Shown: positions 32,111 through 40,607 of the stretch, piece after piece
Layout: every line of letters starts with the position of its first letter
Position numbering within the stretch: position 1 is the first letter of the stretch
Assembly: GCF_022513565.1 (NCBI RefSeq)
Contig: NZ_JAKWBE010000002.1
Location: forward strand, 310,001 to 374,000
DNA from: Streptomyces gilvus
GTDB lineage: Bacteria > Actinomycetota > Actinomycetes > Streptomycetales > Streptomycetaceae
DNA length: 64,000 bases
Reading direction: 5' to 3'
Made by a program: the position numbers and the translations under genes
The notes under the pieces: generated by a model
What the model saw: only the letters and a program-made list of their open reading frames with translations
Databases searched by the model: none
What the model was told of the DNA's origin: nothing

Positions 32111-32680
32111 TCAGCCCCGGTCCGTCAGCCAGGGACGGACCCGGCGGCGGGCCTCGTGCAGGCGTGACTTGAAGGTGCCGAGCGGGATCCCGGCGCGCTC
32201 CGCGGCCTCCGCGTACTCCAGTCGGCAGATGTCCCGGTAGACCAACGGCTCGACCAGCTGCGGGTGTTCGCGCTCCAGCCGCTCCAGGGCCTCCAGCAGG
32301 TCGATCCGGGAGCCGGCGATCACGCTCGTGGTGCGGGGGTCGACGGACCGGTCGGCGTCGAGGGGAGCCGGCTGCTCGGCGGACCGCCGTTTGAGCTCCC
32401 GGTACTTCTGGCGGCAGCAGTTGGCGACGACCGTGTGCAGCCAGGTGCTGAAGCGGCTGCGTCCCTCGAAGGTGTTGATCTTCCGGGACAGCTGCAGCAG
32501 GACGTCCTGGGCCGCCTCCTCGGCGTCCTCCCGGCAGGGCAGGAAGCGGCCGCAGCGCCTGAGGATCTCGGGCCGGATCGCCTGGAGCAGTTCCTCCAGC
32601 GCCGCCGGGTCGCCCGCGGCGGCCAGACGGGCGAGTTCCTCGGTGGGCACGACCAAGTGCTCGGCTCGGGATCGATCCAC
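32111..32680 (-). CDS. RNA polymerase ECF-type sigma factor
   Basis: A 189-residue sigma factor. Region 2 has Glu-Asp-Ala-Glu-Glu-Ala-Ala-Gln-Asp-Val-Leu-Leu-Gln and Arg-Phe-Ser-Thr-Trp-Leu; region 4 has Leu-Glu-Tyr-Ala-Glu-Ala-Ala-Glu-Arg-Ala-Gly-Ile-Pro-Leu-Gly-Thr-Phe-Lys-Ser-Arg-Leu. A Cys-Cys pair lies near residue 90. GTG start at 32680; only 19 bases separate it from the divergent kinase start, so at least one promoter must overlap coding sequence. No anti-sigma gene is adjacent; the neighbouring Ser/Thr kinase, with its extracellular domain, could be the signal input, as in kinase-linked ECF groups (ECF43-type), which is inference. Confidence 0.9.
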   Translation of the reverse strand: MDRSRAEHLVVPTEELARLAAAGDPAALEELLQAIRPEILRRCGRFLPCREDAEEAAQDVLLQLSRKINTFEGRSRFSTWLHTVVANCCRQKYRELKRRSAEQPAPLDADRSVDPRTTSVIAGSRIDLLEALERLEREHPQLVEPLVYRDICRLEYAEAAERAGIPLGTFKSRLHEARRRVRPWLTDRG

Positions 32681-32699
32681 GTCCAGGCATGATAGTCGT

Positions 32700-34070
32700 A
32701 TGCACTCCGTGGAGCGGATCGGGCGCTACCGCCTGGAACGACGCCTGGGCACGGGCGCGTTCGGCACGGTCTGGCTCGCCCACGACGACGTGCTGCGAGC
32801 ACCCGTCGCGGTCAAGGTCCTCGCCGACAACTGGGCCCACCGCCTCGATGTGCGCGAGCGCTTCCTGGAGGAGGCGCGGATGCTGCGCCGGGCGGGCTCC
32901 GAGCGGGTGGTGCAGGTCTACGACATCGGTGAACTGCCCGACGAGCGGCCGTACTTCGTCATGGAGTACGCCGACGGCGGCACCCTCGCCGACCTGGTCG
33001 CCGACGGTCCGCTGCCGGTCCCCGAGGCGCTGCGGCTGACGGCGCTGGCCGCCCGGGGCGCGGCGGCGCTGCACGCGGCGGGGATCGTGCACCGGGACAT
33101 CAAGCCGACCAATGTGCTGCTGTCCGGGAGCGGTCCGCGGGTGCTGCTCGCCGACCTGGGGCTGGCCAAGAGCCTGGCGCAGGCGTCCGGACTCACCCTG
33201 GCCGCGGGCTCGGCGGGCTACCGTCCGCCGGAGCAGGCCGAACCCGGGGCGGGGATCGACGCGCGGGCGGACGTGTACAGCCTGGGCGCGGTCGGCTACC
33301 ACCTGGTCACCGGCACGGTGCCGGGCGAGCCCGGCAAGGTCGTACCGCCCGACCGGCTGCGCCCGGACCTGGACCCGGCGGTCCGGCGCGCTCTGATGCG
33401 GGCGCTGGAGCCGGACCGGGAACGGCGCTGGCCCACCGCTCAGGCCTTCGCCCAGGAACTGGAAGGGCTCACCTCGACGGATCGACGGCCCCGGCGGCAC
33501 CGCCGGGCCCTCGCCGTCACCGGTGTGGTGGCGGTGGCCGCGGCCATCGGGGTGATTCCGGCGCTGGTCCACCGGTCCGCACCGGCGTCCGCCGTGCGGG
33601 TCACCGACACCGGCGGGCGGGTCACGGCCGAGGTCCCCGCCTCCTGGGACCGTCAACTGCGCGACTCGGGCTGGGATCCGCGGGCGCTCGGCCTGCCCGG
33701 CGGGCACGAGCCGGGGTTCGCCGTCGCGGACGACCTGGCGCGGTGGCCGGACCTCGCGGCGCCGGTGAACGGCGCGTTCGTCGGCCTGAGCGAGCACGGG
33801 GACCTCACGGCCGCGGTCGACGCCCTCAGCCACCCCGGCTGCCACTACGACGGCGGCCACCCCTACACAGGCACGGCCTGGCACGGCAGGGTCCGTGTCT
33901 GGAGCCACTGCTCCGGCCGGCCGGGGACGGTCACCGAGGCCGCGCTGGCACCGGCGGACGGCGCCGGACAGCCCCGGGTGTACGTGCAGATCCGTACCCA
34001 CGGCAAGGCCTCCGCGGCCGACCGCGTGCTGGCCTCCGTGCGCGTCACGGGCCGGCAGGGCGCACCCTGA
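32700..34070 (+). CDS. Transmembrane Ser/Thr protein kinase (Hanks-type)
   Basis: A 456-residue receptor-like kinase. The N-terminal kinase domain (about 8-260) has the glycine loop Gly-Thr-Gly-Ala-Phe-Gly-Thr-Val, the Val-Ala-Val-Lys lysine, the catalytic His-Arg-Asp-Ile-Lys-Pro-Thr-Asn, and Asp-Leu-Gly in place of Asp-Phe-Gly, a common bacterial variant. One membrane helix lies at about 270-290. The outer domain of about 165 residues has a few Cys and Trp residues and no PASTA repeats; its ligand is unknown. It is divergent from an ECF sigma gene by 19 bases, which points to a kinase-sigma signalling unit. ATG at 32700. Confidence 0.93.
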   Translation: MHSVERIGRYRLERRLGTGAFGTVWLAHDDVLRAPVAVKVLADNWAHRLDVRERFLEEARMLRRAGSERVVQVYDIGELPDERPYFVMEYADGGTLADLVADGPLPVPEALRLTALAARGAAALHAAGIVHRDIKPTNVLLSGSGPRVLLADLGLAKSLAQASGLTLAAGSAGYRPPEQAEPGAGIDARADVYSLGAVGYHLVTGTVPGEPGKVVPPDRLRPDLDPAVRRALMRALEPDRERRWPTAQAFAQELEGLTSTDRRPRRHRRALAVTGVVAVAAAIGVIPALVHRSAPASAVRVTDTGGRVTAEVPASWDRQLRDSGWDPRALGLPGGHEPGFAVADDLARWPDLAAPVNGAFVGLSEHGDLTAAVDALSHPGCHYDGGHPYTGTAWHGRVRVWSHCSGRPGTVTEAALAPADGAGQPRVYVQIRTHGKASAADRVLASVRVTGRQGAP

Positions 34071-34182
34071 ACACGCGCGAACTTTTTCGTCCGGGCGCGC
34101 ATCGGACCTGTATGACGGGGCACAGAGCGCCGTACGCACCCGCTGTGGCGGGTGCGGACAAACTCCGGGAGTGTTGAGGACC

Positions 34183-34875
34183 ATGGCGAACAAGTCCCCC
34201 TCCGTCCACCGGGCGGCCCTCGTGGCGGGCTCGGCCCTGCTGCTGGGCACGCTGACGGCCTGCGGCAGTGGCGGTGCCGGCGGCGCGAGCTCTCCGCAGA
34301 CGCTGAGCGGCACGGCCGCGCCGGCCACCGGCGGCGCCACCACCGACTCGGCGAGCGCGTCCGCCACCGCCTCCGCCACCGCACCGGGCGGCACGGCCGG
34401 TGAGGCCACCCTCACCGTGTCCAAGCCGCCCTCGCAGCCCGCTCCGGCCGCCGCCAAGAGCCGCTGCCACACCTCCGAGCTGCGGGCGAGCGTCGGGCGC
34501 AACGACCCCGGCGCCGGACAGGAGAACTTCCCGGTCGTGCTGACCAACACGTCCTCGCGCACCTGCACGGTGCGGGGCTATCCCGGTGCCGCCTTCCTCG
34601 ACGCGTCGGGCAAGCAGCTCGGCCCGGACCCGGTGCGCGAGTCGGGGACGCCCACGACCGTGACACTGGCGCCCGGCAGGAGCGCCTGGGCCGGGATGAC
34701 GTTCTCCAACCCCGGCGTCAGCGGCGCCCACGCCGCCACCCCAGCGGCGCTGCTGGTGACCCCGCCGGACGAGCGGGACCCGTTGAAGGTGACGTGGACG
34801 GGCGGTCCGGTGCCGGTCTCCGGGAACGCGTCCTCCGTACGCCTGATGGTGTTCGCCCCCGGCACGGGCCCCTGA
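34183..34875 (+). CDS. DUF4232 lipoprotein
   Basis: A 230-residue secreted protein. A lipoprotein signal ends in Leu-Thr-Ala-Cys with the lipidated Cys at residue 27, followed by a low-complexity Gly/Ser/Thr/Ala linker to about residue 95 and a DUF4232 beta-sandwich (about 95-228) with two conserved Cys. It should be anchored on the outer face of the membrane. The ATG at 34183 lies 112 bases after the kinase stop. The function of DUF4232 is unknown; its position suggests a possible role near the kinase. Confidence 0.85.
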   Translation: MANKSPSVHRAALVAGSALLLGTLTACGSGGAGGASSPQTLSGTAAPATGGATTDSASASATASATAPGGTAGEATLTVSKPPSQPAPAAAKSRCHTSELRASVGRNDPGAGQENFPVVLTNTSSRTCTVRGYPGAAFLDASGKQLGPDPVRESGTPTTVTLAPGRSAWAGMTFSNPGVSGAHAATPAALLVTPPDERDPLKVTWTGGPVPVSGNASSVRLMVFAPGTGP

Positions 34876-34957
34876 ACAGCGGGGTCCTGACAGGCCTCTT
34901 ACCGGGGCCTGCTTTCATGGAGCCCTCCTGCCGCGCGTCGCCCTGAAGGACCCTGCC

Positions 34958-36208
34958 CTGAACACCCCGCTCGCCGAAGCCCTCTCCGCCGTTCTGCTCG
35001 CCGCCGTCCTCGGCTTCGCCGTCGTCCGCCCGAAGGGGCTGCCCGAGGCGGTGCTGGCGGTGCCGGCGGCGGGGATCGTGATCGCCACCGGTGCGATCTC
35101 GCTGGACCACGCCCGGGAGGAGGCGGCGCGGCTCGGCCCGGTCGTCGGCTTTCTGGCGGCGGTGCTGGTGCTGGCCCACTTCTGTGACGTCGAGGGGCTG
35201 TTCCAGGCGTGCGGGGCGTGGACGGCCCGCTGGGCGGCCGGGTCGCCCGGGCGGTTGCTGACCGCGGTGTTCGTGCTGGCCTCGGTGATCACCGCGGTGC
35301 TCAGCCTGGACGCCACGGTGGTGCTGCTGACGCCGGTGGTGTTCGCGACGGCCGCCCGGGCGGGCGTACGGGCCAGGCCGCATCTGTACGCGTGCGCCCA
35401 TCTGTCGAACACCGCCTCGCTGCTGCTGCCTGTGTCCAACCTGACCAACCTGCTGGCGTTCGAGACGAGCGGGCTGAGCTTCACCCGGTTCGCCGCGCTC
35501 ATGGCGCTGCCGTGGGTGGTGGCGATCGGCGCCGAGTACCTGGTCTTCCGGCGCTTCTTCCGTGACGACCTGAGCGCCGCCGCCCACTCCCCAGAGCCCG
35601 GCGAGACGCCCGAGCTGCCGCTGTTCGCGCTGATCACCGTCGCATGCACGCTGGCCGGGTTCGTGGTCGCCTCGACGCTCGGCGTGGAGCCGGTGTGGGT
35701 GGCCACCGCGGGCGCGCTGGTGCTGGCCGGCCGGGCGCTGGTACGGCGGCGCGCCACCCCGCTTGCGGTGGTGAAGGCCGCCTCGCCCGCGTTCCTGGCG
35801 TTCGTGCTGGCGCTCGGCGTCGTGGTGCGGGCGGTGGTGGACAACGGGCTCGCCAAGGCGCTCGGCCATGTGGTGCCCACCGGTTCGGGGCTGCTCGCGC
35901 TGCTCGGGATCGCCGCGCTGGCCGCCGTCCTCGCCAACCTGATCAACAATCTGCCGGCCGTGCTGGTCCTGCTGCCGCTGTCGGCGGCGGCCGGACCCGG
36001 CGCGGTGCTGGCGGTGCTGCTCGGGGTGAACATCGGCCCGAACCTGACCTACGCCGGGTCCCTGGCGACGCTGCTGTGGCGGCGTATCGTGCACCGGCAC
36101 GGGCACGACGTGCACCTCGGGCACTTCACCCGGCTCGGCCTCGTCGCCACTCCGGCCGCGCTGGTGTCGGCCGTGGCGGCGCTGTGGCTGTCGCTGCAGG
36201 TGGTCTGA
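34958..36208 (+). CDS. SLC13/ArsB-like anion permease, probable CTG start
   Basis: A 416-residue protein with about 11 hydrophobic helices and the duplicated Asn-Asn-Leu-Pro-Ala and Ser-Asn-Leu-Thr-Asn-Leu hairpin motifs of the ArsB/NhaD and citrate-type permease superfamily. The open frame has no ATG or GTG at the natural N terminus. A CTG at 34958, with GAAGGA seven bases upstream, gives Asn-Thr-Pro-Leu-Ala-Glu and keeps the first membrane helix. The first GTG (35051) would delete that helix. I therefore favour a CTG start. The substrate (arsenite, carboxylate or sodium/proton) is unknown. It ends 10 bases from the convergent sigma/lectin gene. Confidence 0.78.
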   Translation: MNTPLAEALSAVLLAAVLGFAVVRPKGLPEAVLAVPAAGIVIATGAISLDHAREEAARLGPVVGFLAAVLVLAHFCDVEGLFQACGAWTARWAAGSPGRLLTAVFVLASVITAVLSLDATVVLLTPVVFATAARAGVRARPHLYACAHLSNTASLLLPVSNLTNLLAFETSGLSFTRFAALMALPWVVAIGAEYLVFRRFFRDDLSAAAHSPEPGETPELPLFALITVACTLAGFVVASTLGVEPVWVATAGALVLAGRALVRRRATPLAVVKAASPAFLAFVLALGVVVRAVVDNGLAKALGHVVPTGSGLLALLGIAALAAVLANLINNLPAVLVLLPLSAAAGPGAVLAVLLGVNIGPNLTYAGSLATLLWRRIVHRHGHDVHLGHFTRLGLVATPAALVSAVAALWLSLQVV

Positions 36209-36218
36209 GGCTGGGCGG

Positions 36219-38132
36219 TCAGTTGCGGCCGCTTCCGCGGCCGCCCCAGCCGTACCCGCCACCGTTGCCACCGCCCGAGCCCTGGCAGTAGGCGGGGTTG
36301 TAGTAGCAGTACGGGTTCGAGGGGTACGAGGTCGACGGCGTTGGCTGGGCGGTGGTCGGCTTCGCGCTCGGCGTCGGTGTGGCGGTCGGGGTACTGGAGG
36401 CCTTGGGGGCGGCCTTCTTGACGGACGGGGACGGCTCGGCGCTGGTGTCCGCGTCCCAGTTGACGACCTGCATCTGCAGGTCGGCGCGGGAGGTGTCGAA
36501 CGCCCAGCGCTGGGCGTCGGTGTCGTCGCGGGTCTTGACCACGAGCGCGCCGGAGCCGTCGGTGGCGGCGGGGCTCAGGGCCAGGTTCTGGTTCCAGCGC
36601 GGCACGACGGTGCCCTGGAGGGTGAAGTCGTAGCGGATGTTCTTCGGGTCGCCGCCCGTGCACGGGGCGAGCTGCACCGAGTAGGCGAGATGGGAGTCGA
36701 GGCAGAGCTCGGGGTCGGCGACACTGCGCAGCCGGCCGTCCGTCTCGTACGCCCACTGCTGGCCGGTGGCCGAGGAGCAGGTGGCGAGTTCGGTCTCGGC
36801 GCCCTGGACGACCTTCTTGCCGATGACGGCGATGCACAGACCGGAGTCGAGGTTGTGCAGCCGGCCCTGCACGTCGCCCTGCGCGGCCTCGGCGGCGCTG
36901 ATCCAGGAGGGGTGGCCGGCGGCGGTGCTCGGCCCGGGGTCGGGGGTCGGGGAGGCGTGGCCCCCGGCGGTCGGGGCGTGGTCGCCGCCGGAGCCGAGGA
37001 CGGACCACAGGACCAGCGGGAGGACGACCAGTCCGCTCACGGTCAGCACGGCCGCGGTGAGGTTGCGGCGGCGGGCCGCGGCACGCCGTGCGGCCTTCTG
37101 CGCCGAGCGGCGGGAGGCGGGACGGCTGCCCGGCGCGGGGTCGGCGGGGGCGCCGGCCGCCGGGAAGGCCTCGCGCGTGCGCATGAACGGCGTGCCCGGC
37201 GTCGTGAAGGACTCGCCCGCCATGGCGAACGACTCGCCCACGATCCCCTGGGGCTTCGGCGGCCGGGCCTCGGCGGGCGGCGGGGTGCCGTCCCGCAGGG
37301 GACCGGCGATCCGGGACTGCACATAGGCCTGGGCGCCCCAGCCCAGGACCGCCTCGGCCAGCGCCAGGCCGAGGCCGTGGTTGAACTGGGCCAGCTGGTC
37401 CGCGGTGTGCCGGCAGTGCGTGCAGCGCGCGAGGTGCGCGGCGAGGTCGGGGTCGACGTCGATGCCGCCGCGCCGGTAGGTGACGTCCAGCATCCGCAGA
37501 TAGCGCCGGCACTCCTGCTCGGGCGCGAGCTCGCGGTGGACCTGCAGGCACTCCTCGCGCAGCCGGTCGCGGGCCCGCCCCAGTTCGACGCGCGCGTCCT
37601 CCACCTCGAGACCGAGCAGCCCGCCGGGTATCTCCAGCGGTTCGGCCTCCACCTCCACGTGCCACAGCACGCAGCGCAGCGACTGGGGCAGCCGCTGGAA
37701 CGCGCCCGACAGCAGGCGCCGTTCGGCCGAGGGCAGCAGATGGGCGGCGAGACGGTCGCCGCCCTCGGCCGCGGAGCGCAGTTCGGGGTGGAGGTGTTCG
37801 CGGCGGTGGTCGTTGTCCCACTCGGCCGCGATACGGCGCACGGTGACGAGGAGTTGGGGCCGCCAGGCGGAGGTGGGGCCGTTCTGCCGCAGGGTCTCGC
37901 CGAAGAGGCGGGTGAACGCCGCGGTGGTCAGCATGCCCGCGGCGGGAGCGCCGTCGGTGCACAGCCGCGCGTAGGCGAACCCGGCCTCCCAGTGCCGGTC
38001 GAGGAGCTCACCGACGGGCTGCAGCGCGGGCGTCGTCCCCGTCCACTTCTTGAGTTCGGCACTCAGTTGCTCGTCCGTCACCTCGAACCGACGGGCAGAC
38101 GTGGGGGAATTCGACAGGCCGGCGTCTTTCAC
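36219..38132 (-). CDS. Membrane protein with sigma-like, zinc-finger and ricin-lectin domains (paralogue 2)
   Basis: A 637-residue paralogue of the protein encoded at 16156. Sigma-like helices lie at about 45-105 and 140-200 (Val-Leu-Trp-His-Val-Glu-Val-Glu). The zinc motif is His233-x3-Cys237-x2-Cys240, the same positions as in paralogue 1. A Pro-rich, Arg-rich juxtamembrane stretch precedes the membrane helix at about 358-379. Outside are a ricin-type trefoil with Gln-Gln-Trp and Gln-Arg-Trp repeats (about 415-545), a Ser/Thr/Pro linker and a Gly-rich tail with a Tyr-Cys-Tyr-Tyr-Asn-Pro motif that may pack on the cell wall. The GTG at 38132 has GAGAGGA nine bases upstream, and a perfect palindrome lies 34 bases before it. 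Likely a one-protein carbohydrate-sensing transcription switch; this is inference. Confidence 0.77.
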   Translation of the reverse strand: MKDAGLSNSPTSARRFEVTDEQLSAELKKWTGTTPALQPVGELLDRHWEAGFAYARLCTDGAPAAGMLTTAAFTRLFGETLRQNGPTSAWRPQLLVTVRRIAAEWDNDHRREHLHPELRSAAEGGDRLAAHLLPSAERRLLSGAFQRLPQSLRCVLWHVEVEAEPLEIPGGLLGLEVEDARVELGRARDRLREECLQVHRELAPEQECRRYLRMLDVTYRRGGIDVDPDLAAHLARCTHCRHTADQLAQFNHGLGLALAEAVLGWGAQAYVQSRIAGPLRDGTPPPAEARPPKPQGIVGESFAMAGESFTTPGTPFMRTREAFPAAGAPADPAPGSRPASRRSAQKAARRAAARRRNLTAAVLTVSGLVVLPLVLWSVLGSGGDHAPTAGGHASPTPDPGPSTAAGHPSWISAAEAAQGDVQGRLHNLDSGLCIAVIGKKVVQGAETELATCSSATGQQWAYETDGRLRSVADPELCLDSHLAYSVQLAPCTGGDPKNIRYDFTLQGTVVPRWNQNLALSPAATDGSGALVVKTRDDTDAQRWAFDTSRADLQMQVVNWDADTSAEPSPSVKKAAPKASSTPTATPTPSAKPTTAQPTPSTSYPSNPYCYYNPAYCQGSGGGNGGGYGWGGRGSGRN

Positions 38133-38523
38133 GGCTGCGTTCCTCTCGGGGCATGCGCATAAAGTCCATACCAACTGGTATGGGGACCCGCCGACAAGGC
38201 GACGGGATCCACTCGTACGGGTTCGGCATCCCGAACGTCCGCCGGAGACAGCTCTTTTGAAGCTCGGGAACGAACGGGAGTCGCCTCGCGCGCACAGTGA
38301 ATACGTGCGTTTTCTGTGCGCCGACGACGCACACCTTTTCACAGGTCAGCAAAGCGGAACAAGGGATCTCGCGGTTTTGTGCGGTGCGTGTGGGGCACCC
38401 GGTTTTTGACGAATCGTCAATCCGGGGAAGAGATTTCCCGCCCCCGGGCCGAAACGCCGGACGACAACCATTGAGCGACCTCCCCCACCACACGCGCCGC
38501 CGGTCGCGCCGGCGTACGCCGGT
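38133..38523. other. Intergenic region upstream of paralogue 2
   Basis: About 391 bases with no gene. It holds the palindrome at 38166-38183 and a second one, TTGACG-AAT-CGTCAA, at 38406-38420. Base composition is more AT-rich than in the surrounding genes. Confidence 0.5.
38166..38183. promoter_or_regulatory. Palindromic operator in the leader of the sigma/lectin gene
   Basis: CCATACCA, two bases, TGGTATGG: a perfect 8-bp inverted repeat 34-51 bases before the GTG start of the leftward gene. No binding protein can be named. No similar palindrome was found upstream of paralogue 1. Confidence 0.6.
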
Positions 38524-39310
38524 TCACTCCCCAACCATTGGGCCGCTCGCCCGGTATGTGCCGGGCGGCACACCGTAGCGGGCGCGGAAGACGCGGTTGA
38601 AGTGGAAAGGGCTCGCGAACCCCGAGACCGCGGCCACCCGCTCGACCGAAAGGTCGCTGCCCTCCAGCAGCCGGGCGGCGTGCCGCAGCCGCGCCTCGCG
38701 CAGGGCGCGCATCGGGGACTGGCCGAGCTGCTCGGTGAACAGATGGGCGAGCCGGGAGGGCGAGAGGGAGACGCTCGCGGCGAGCGAGCGGACGGTGTGC
38801 GGGGCGGCCGGGTCGGCGGCGATCAGCGCCTCGGCCCGGCGCACCCGGGCGTCGGCACCGGCGGCGGGCGCGGCCGGGCGCGCGCCGGCGGCCGTGAGCA
38901 GGACGACCTCCTCCAGCGCCGTCAGGGCGAGTTCCCGGGCGGCGGTGCCGTGCGCGACGGCGACCCGGTCGTCGTCCGGCGCGGCGGCGGGCGGCGCCTC
39001 GGTTCCCGTCCAGCGGGCGTCGGCGAGCATCCGGCGGAACGCCGCCTCGACGCGGCCGTGCAGTGCGGACGGGGTCGGTGTGACGGCGTACAGCCCGTCC
39101 CCGGTGCCGTACGGGCGCAGCCACGGCGTCCAGGAGGGCCGCGCCTGGCAGTGCGCCCACCAGAACCGCCAGCCGGGGGCGCCCGGTTCGACGCCGTACT
39201 GGTGGCCGACGCCCGGGGCGAGCACCACCAGGTCCCCGGCGCGGGCGGCCACCTCCGCGTCGCCCTGCCGCAGCCGGCCCCGGCCGCCGGTCGTCCAGGT
39301 GAACAGCCAA
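38524..39310 (-). pseudogene. AraC-family regulator, 5'-truncated
   Basis: About 262 codons of an AraC/XylS regulator. The C terminus is complete, with two helix-turn-helix units (His-Thr-Val-Arg-Ser-Leu-Ala and the Phe-Ala-Ser-Pro-Phe-His-Phe-Asn-Arg-Val-Phe signature). The cupin sensor begins abruptly at Ser-Trp-Leu-Phe-Thr-Trp, so roughly the first 20-30 residues are missing. Upstream, the same frame reads antisense through a phytanoyl-CoA dioxygenase fragment, so any start there would be foreign. The break lies at about 39303-39316. It is probably inactive, though a short protein from an internal start could still bind DNA. Confidence 0.68.
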
Positions 39311-39549
39311 CTCCTCTGGCGCCGGGGGACGTCCTGTTCTTCAACGGCAGCCTGGTGCACGGCTCCCAGCCCAACGGCACGGCCGACCGGTTCCGCCGCT
39401 CGTTCATCGGCCACTACGTGGGCCGCTCGGCGGAGCGCATCGGGGTGTACTACCGCACGCTGACGATGAGCGGCGAGCCCGTACGGCTCGCCGAGAGCGA
39501 GGGAGCGGGCCCCTGCGGCACGGAGTTCGCGCCGCAGGGGCCCCACTGA
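39311..39549 (+). pseudogene. Phytanoyl-CoA dioxygenase (PhyH), 3' fragment
   Basis: The last 79 codons or so of a PhyH-type 2-oxoglutarate oxygenase. It starts at Pro-Leu-Ala-Pro-Gly-Asp-Val-Leu-Phe-Phe and keeps the distal iron His (Leu-Val-His-Gly-Ser) and the 2-oxoglutarate Arg (Arg-Arg-Ser-Phe-Ile-Gly-His-Tyr), but lacks the first two iron ligands and two thirds of the fold. It abuts the truncated end of the AraC gene on the other strand. A single deletion removing both 5' ends of a divergent pair explains both fragments. Confidence 0.75.
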
Positions 39550-39565
39550 CCGGAAACTCCGCCGG

Positions 39566-40537
39566 TCAGCTGTGTCCGATGATCGGGTGCGGGGTGTAGG
39601 GCTGCTGGAGTTCCTCGATCTCCTTGTCGCTGAGCTCGAGTTCGACCGCGGCCACCGCGTCCTCGATGTGGTGCGGCTTGGCGGCTCCGACGATCGGGGC
39701 CGCCACCGTGTCCTGGTGCAGCAGCCAGGCCAGGGCGACCTGGGCGCGCGGCACACCCCGGTCGTCGGCGATGCGGGTCACGGCCTCGACGACGGTGCGG
39801 TCGCTGTCCGGGTACAGACGGCTGCCGAAGTTGTCGCCCGCGCTGCGCTCGGTGACCGTGCCCCAGTCCCGGGTGAGCCGGCCCCGGGCCAGCGGGCTCC
39901 AGGGCAGCACGCCCACGCCCTGGTCGGCGCAGAGCGGCAGCATCTCGCGCTCCTCCTCGCGGTAGAGGAGGTTGTAGTGGTTCTGCATGGACACGAACCT
40001 GGTCCAGCCGTGCCGCTCGGCGACGTACTGCATCTTGGAGAACTGCCAGGCGAACATCGAACTGGCCCCGATGTAGCGGACCTTGCCCGCCTTGACCACG
40101 TCGTGCAGGGCCTCCATGGTCTCCTCGACCGGGGTGTGCGGGTCGAAGCGGTGGATCTGGTACAGGTCGACGTAGTCGGTGCCGAGCCGGCTGAGGCTGT
40201 GGTCGAGCTCGCTCAGGATCGCCTTGCGGGACAGGCCGGCGCCGTTGGGGCCGGGCCGGGTCCGACCGTGCACCTTGGTGGCGAGCACGATCTCGTCGCG
40301 GTTCGCGAAGTCGCGCAGCGCCTTGCCGACGATCTCCTCGCTGGTGCCGTCCGAGTAGACGTTGGCCGTGTCGAAGAAGTTGATCCCGGCGTCCAGCGCC
40401 TGCCGGATCAACGGCCGGGACGCCTCCTCGTCGAGCGTCCACTCGTGCGTGCCTCGGTCGGGCAGGCCGTAGGTCATGCAGCCCAGACAGATCCTCGAGA
40501 CGTCCAGGCCCGTCGAACCGAGCTTCACGTACTGCAT
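39566..40537 (-). CDS. Aldo/keto reductase
   Basis: A 323-residue TIM-barrel oxidoreductase of the AKR superfamily. The catalytic set Asp56, Tyr61, Lys88 and His129 is complete, and NADPH-binding phrases (Gly-Ala-Ser-Ser-Met, Trp-Ser-Pro-Leu-Ala-Arg-Gly) are in place. It resembles the YajO/Kv-beta-like group, which reduces aldehydes and ketones with NADPH. It lies 16 bases from the PhyH remnant and 70 bases from a flavoprotein gene in the same direction; the substrate is unknown. Confidence 0.93.
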   Translation of the reverse strand: MQYVKLGSTGLDVSRICLGCMTYGLPDRGTHEWTLDEEASRPLIRQALDAGINFFDTANVYSDGTSEEIVGKALRDFANRDEIVLATKVHGRTRPGPNGAGLSRKAILSELDHSLSRLGTDYVDLYQIHRFDPHTPVEETMEALHDVVKAGKVRYIGASSMFAWQFSKMQYVAERHGWTRFVSMQNHYNLLYREEEREMLPLCADQGVGVLPWSPLARGRLTRDWGTVTERSAGDNFGSRLYPDSDRTVVEAVTRIADDRGVPRAQVALAWLLHQDTVAAPIVGAAKPHHIEDAVAAVELELSDKEIEELQQPYTPHPIIGHS

Positions 40538-40607
40538 CGTTGCCGCTCCTGCCTTCGGTTTGGGGTACCCGAGGGGAGCGTACGTCGTCGTGCCGGAGGG
40601 CTGAACG

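Noticed and set aside
38524..39756. Intact 410-residue AraC protein with a novel N terminus
   Set aside because: The N-terminal third reads antisense through a recognisable PhyH fragment, so the fusion is an accident of the deletion.
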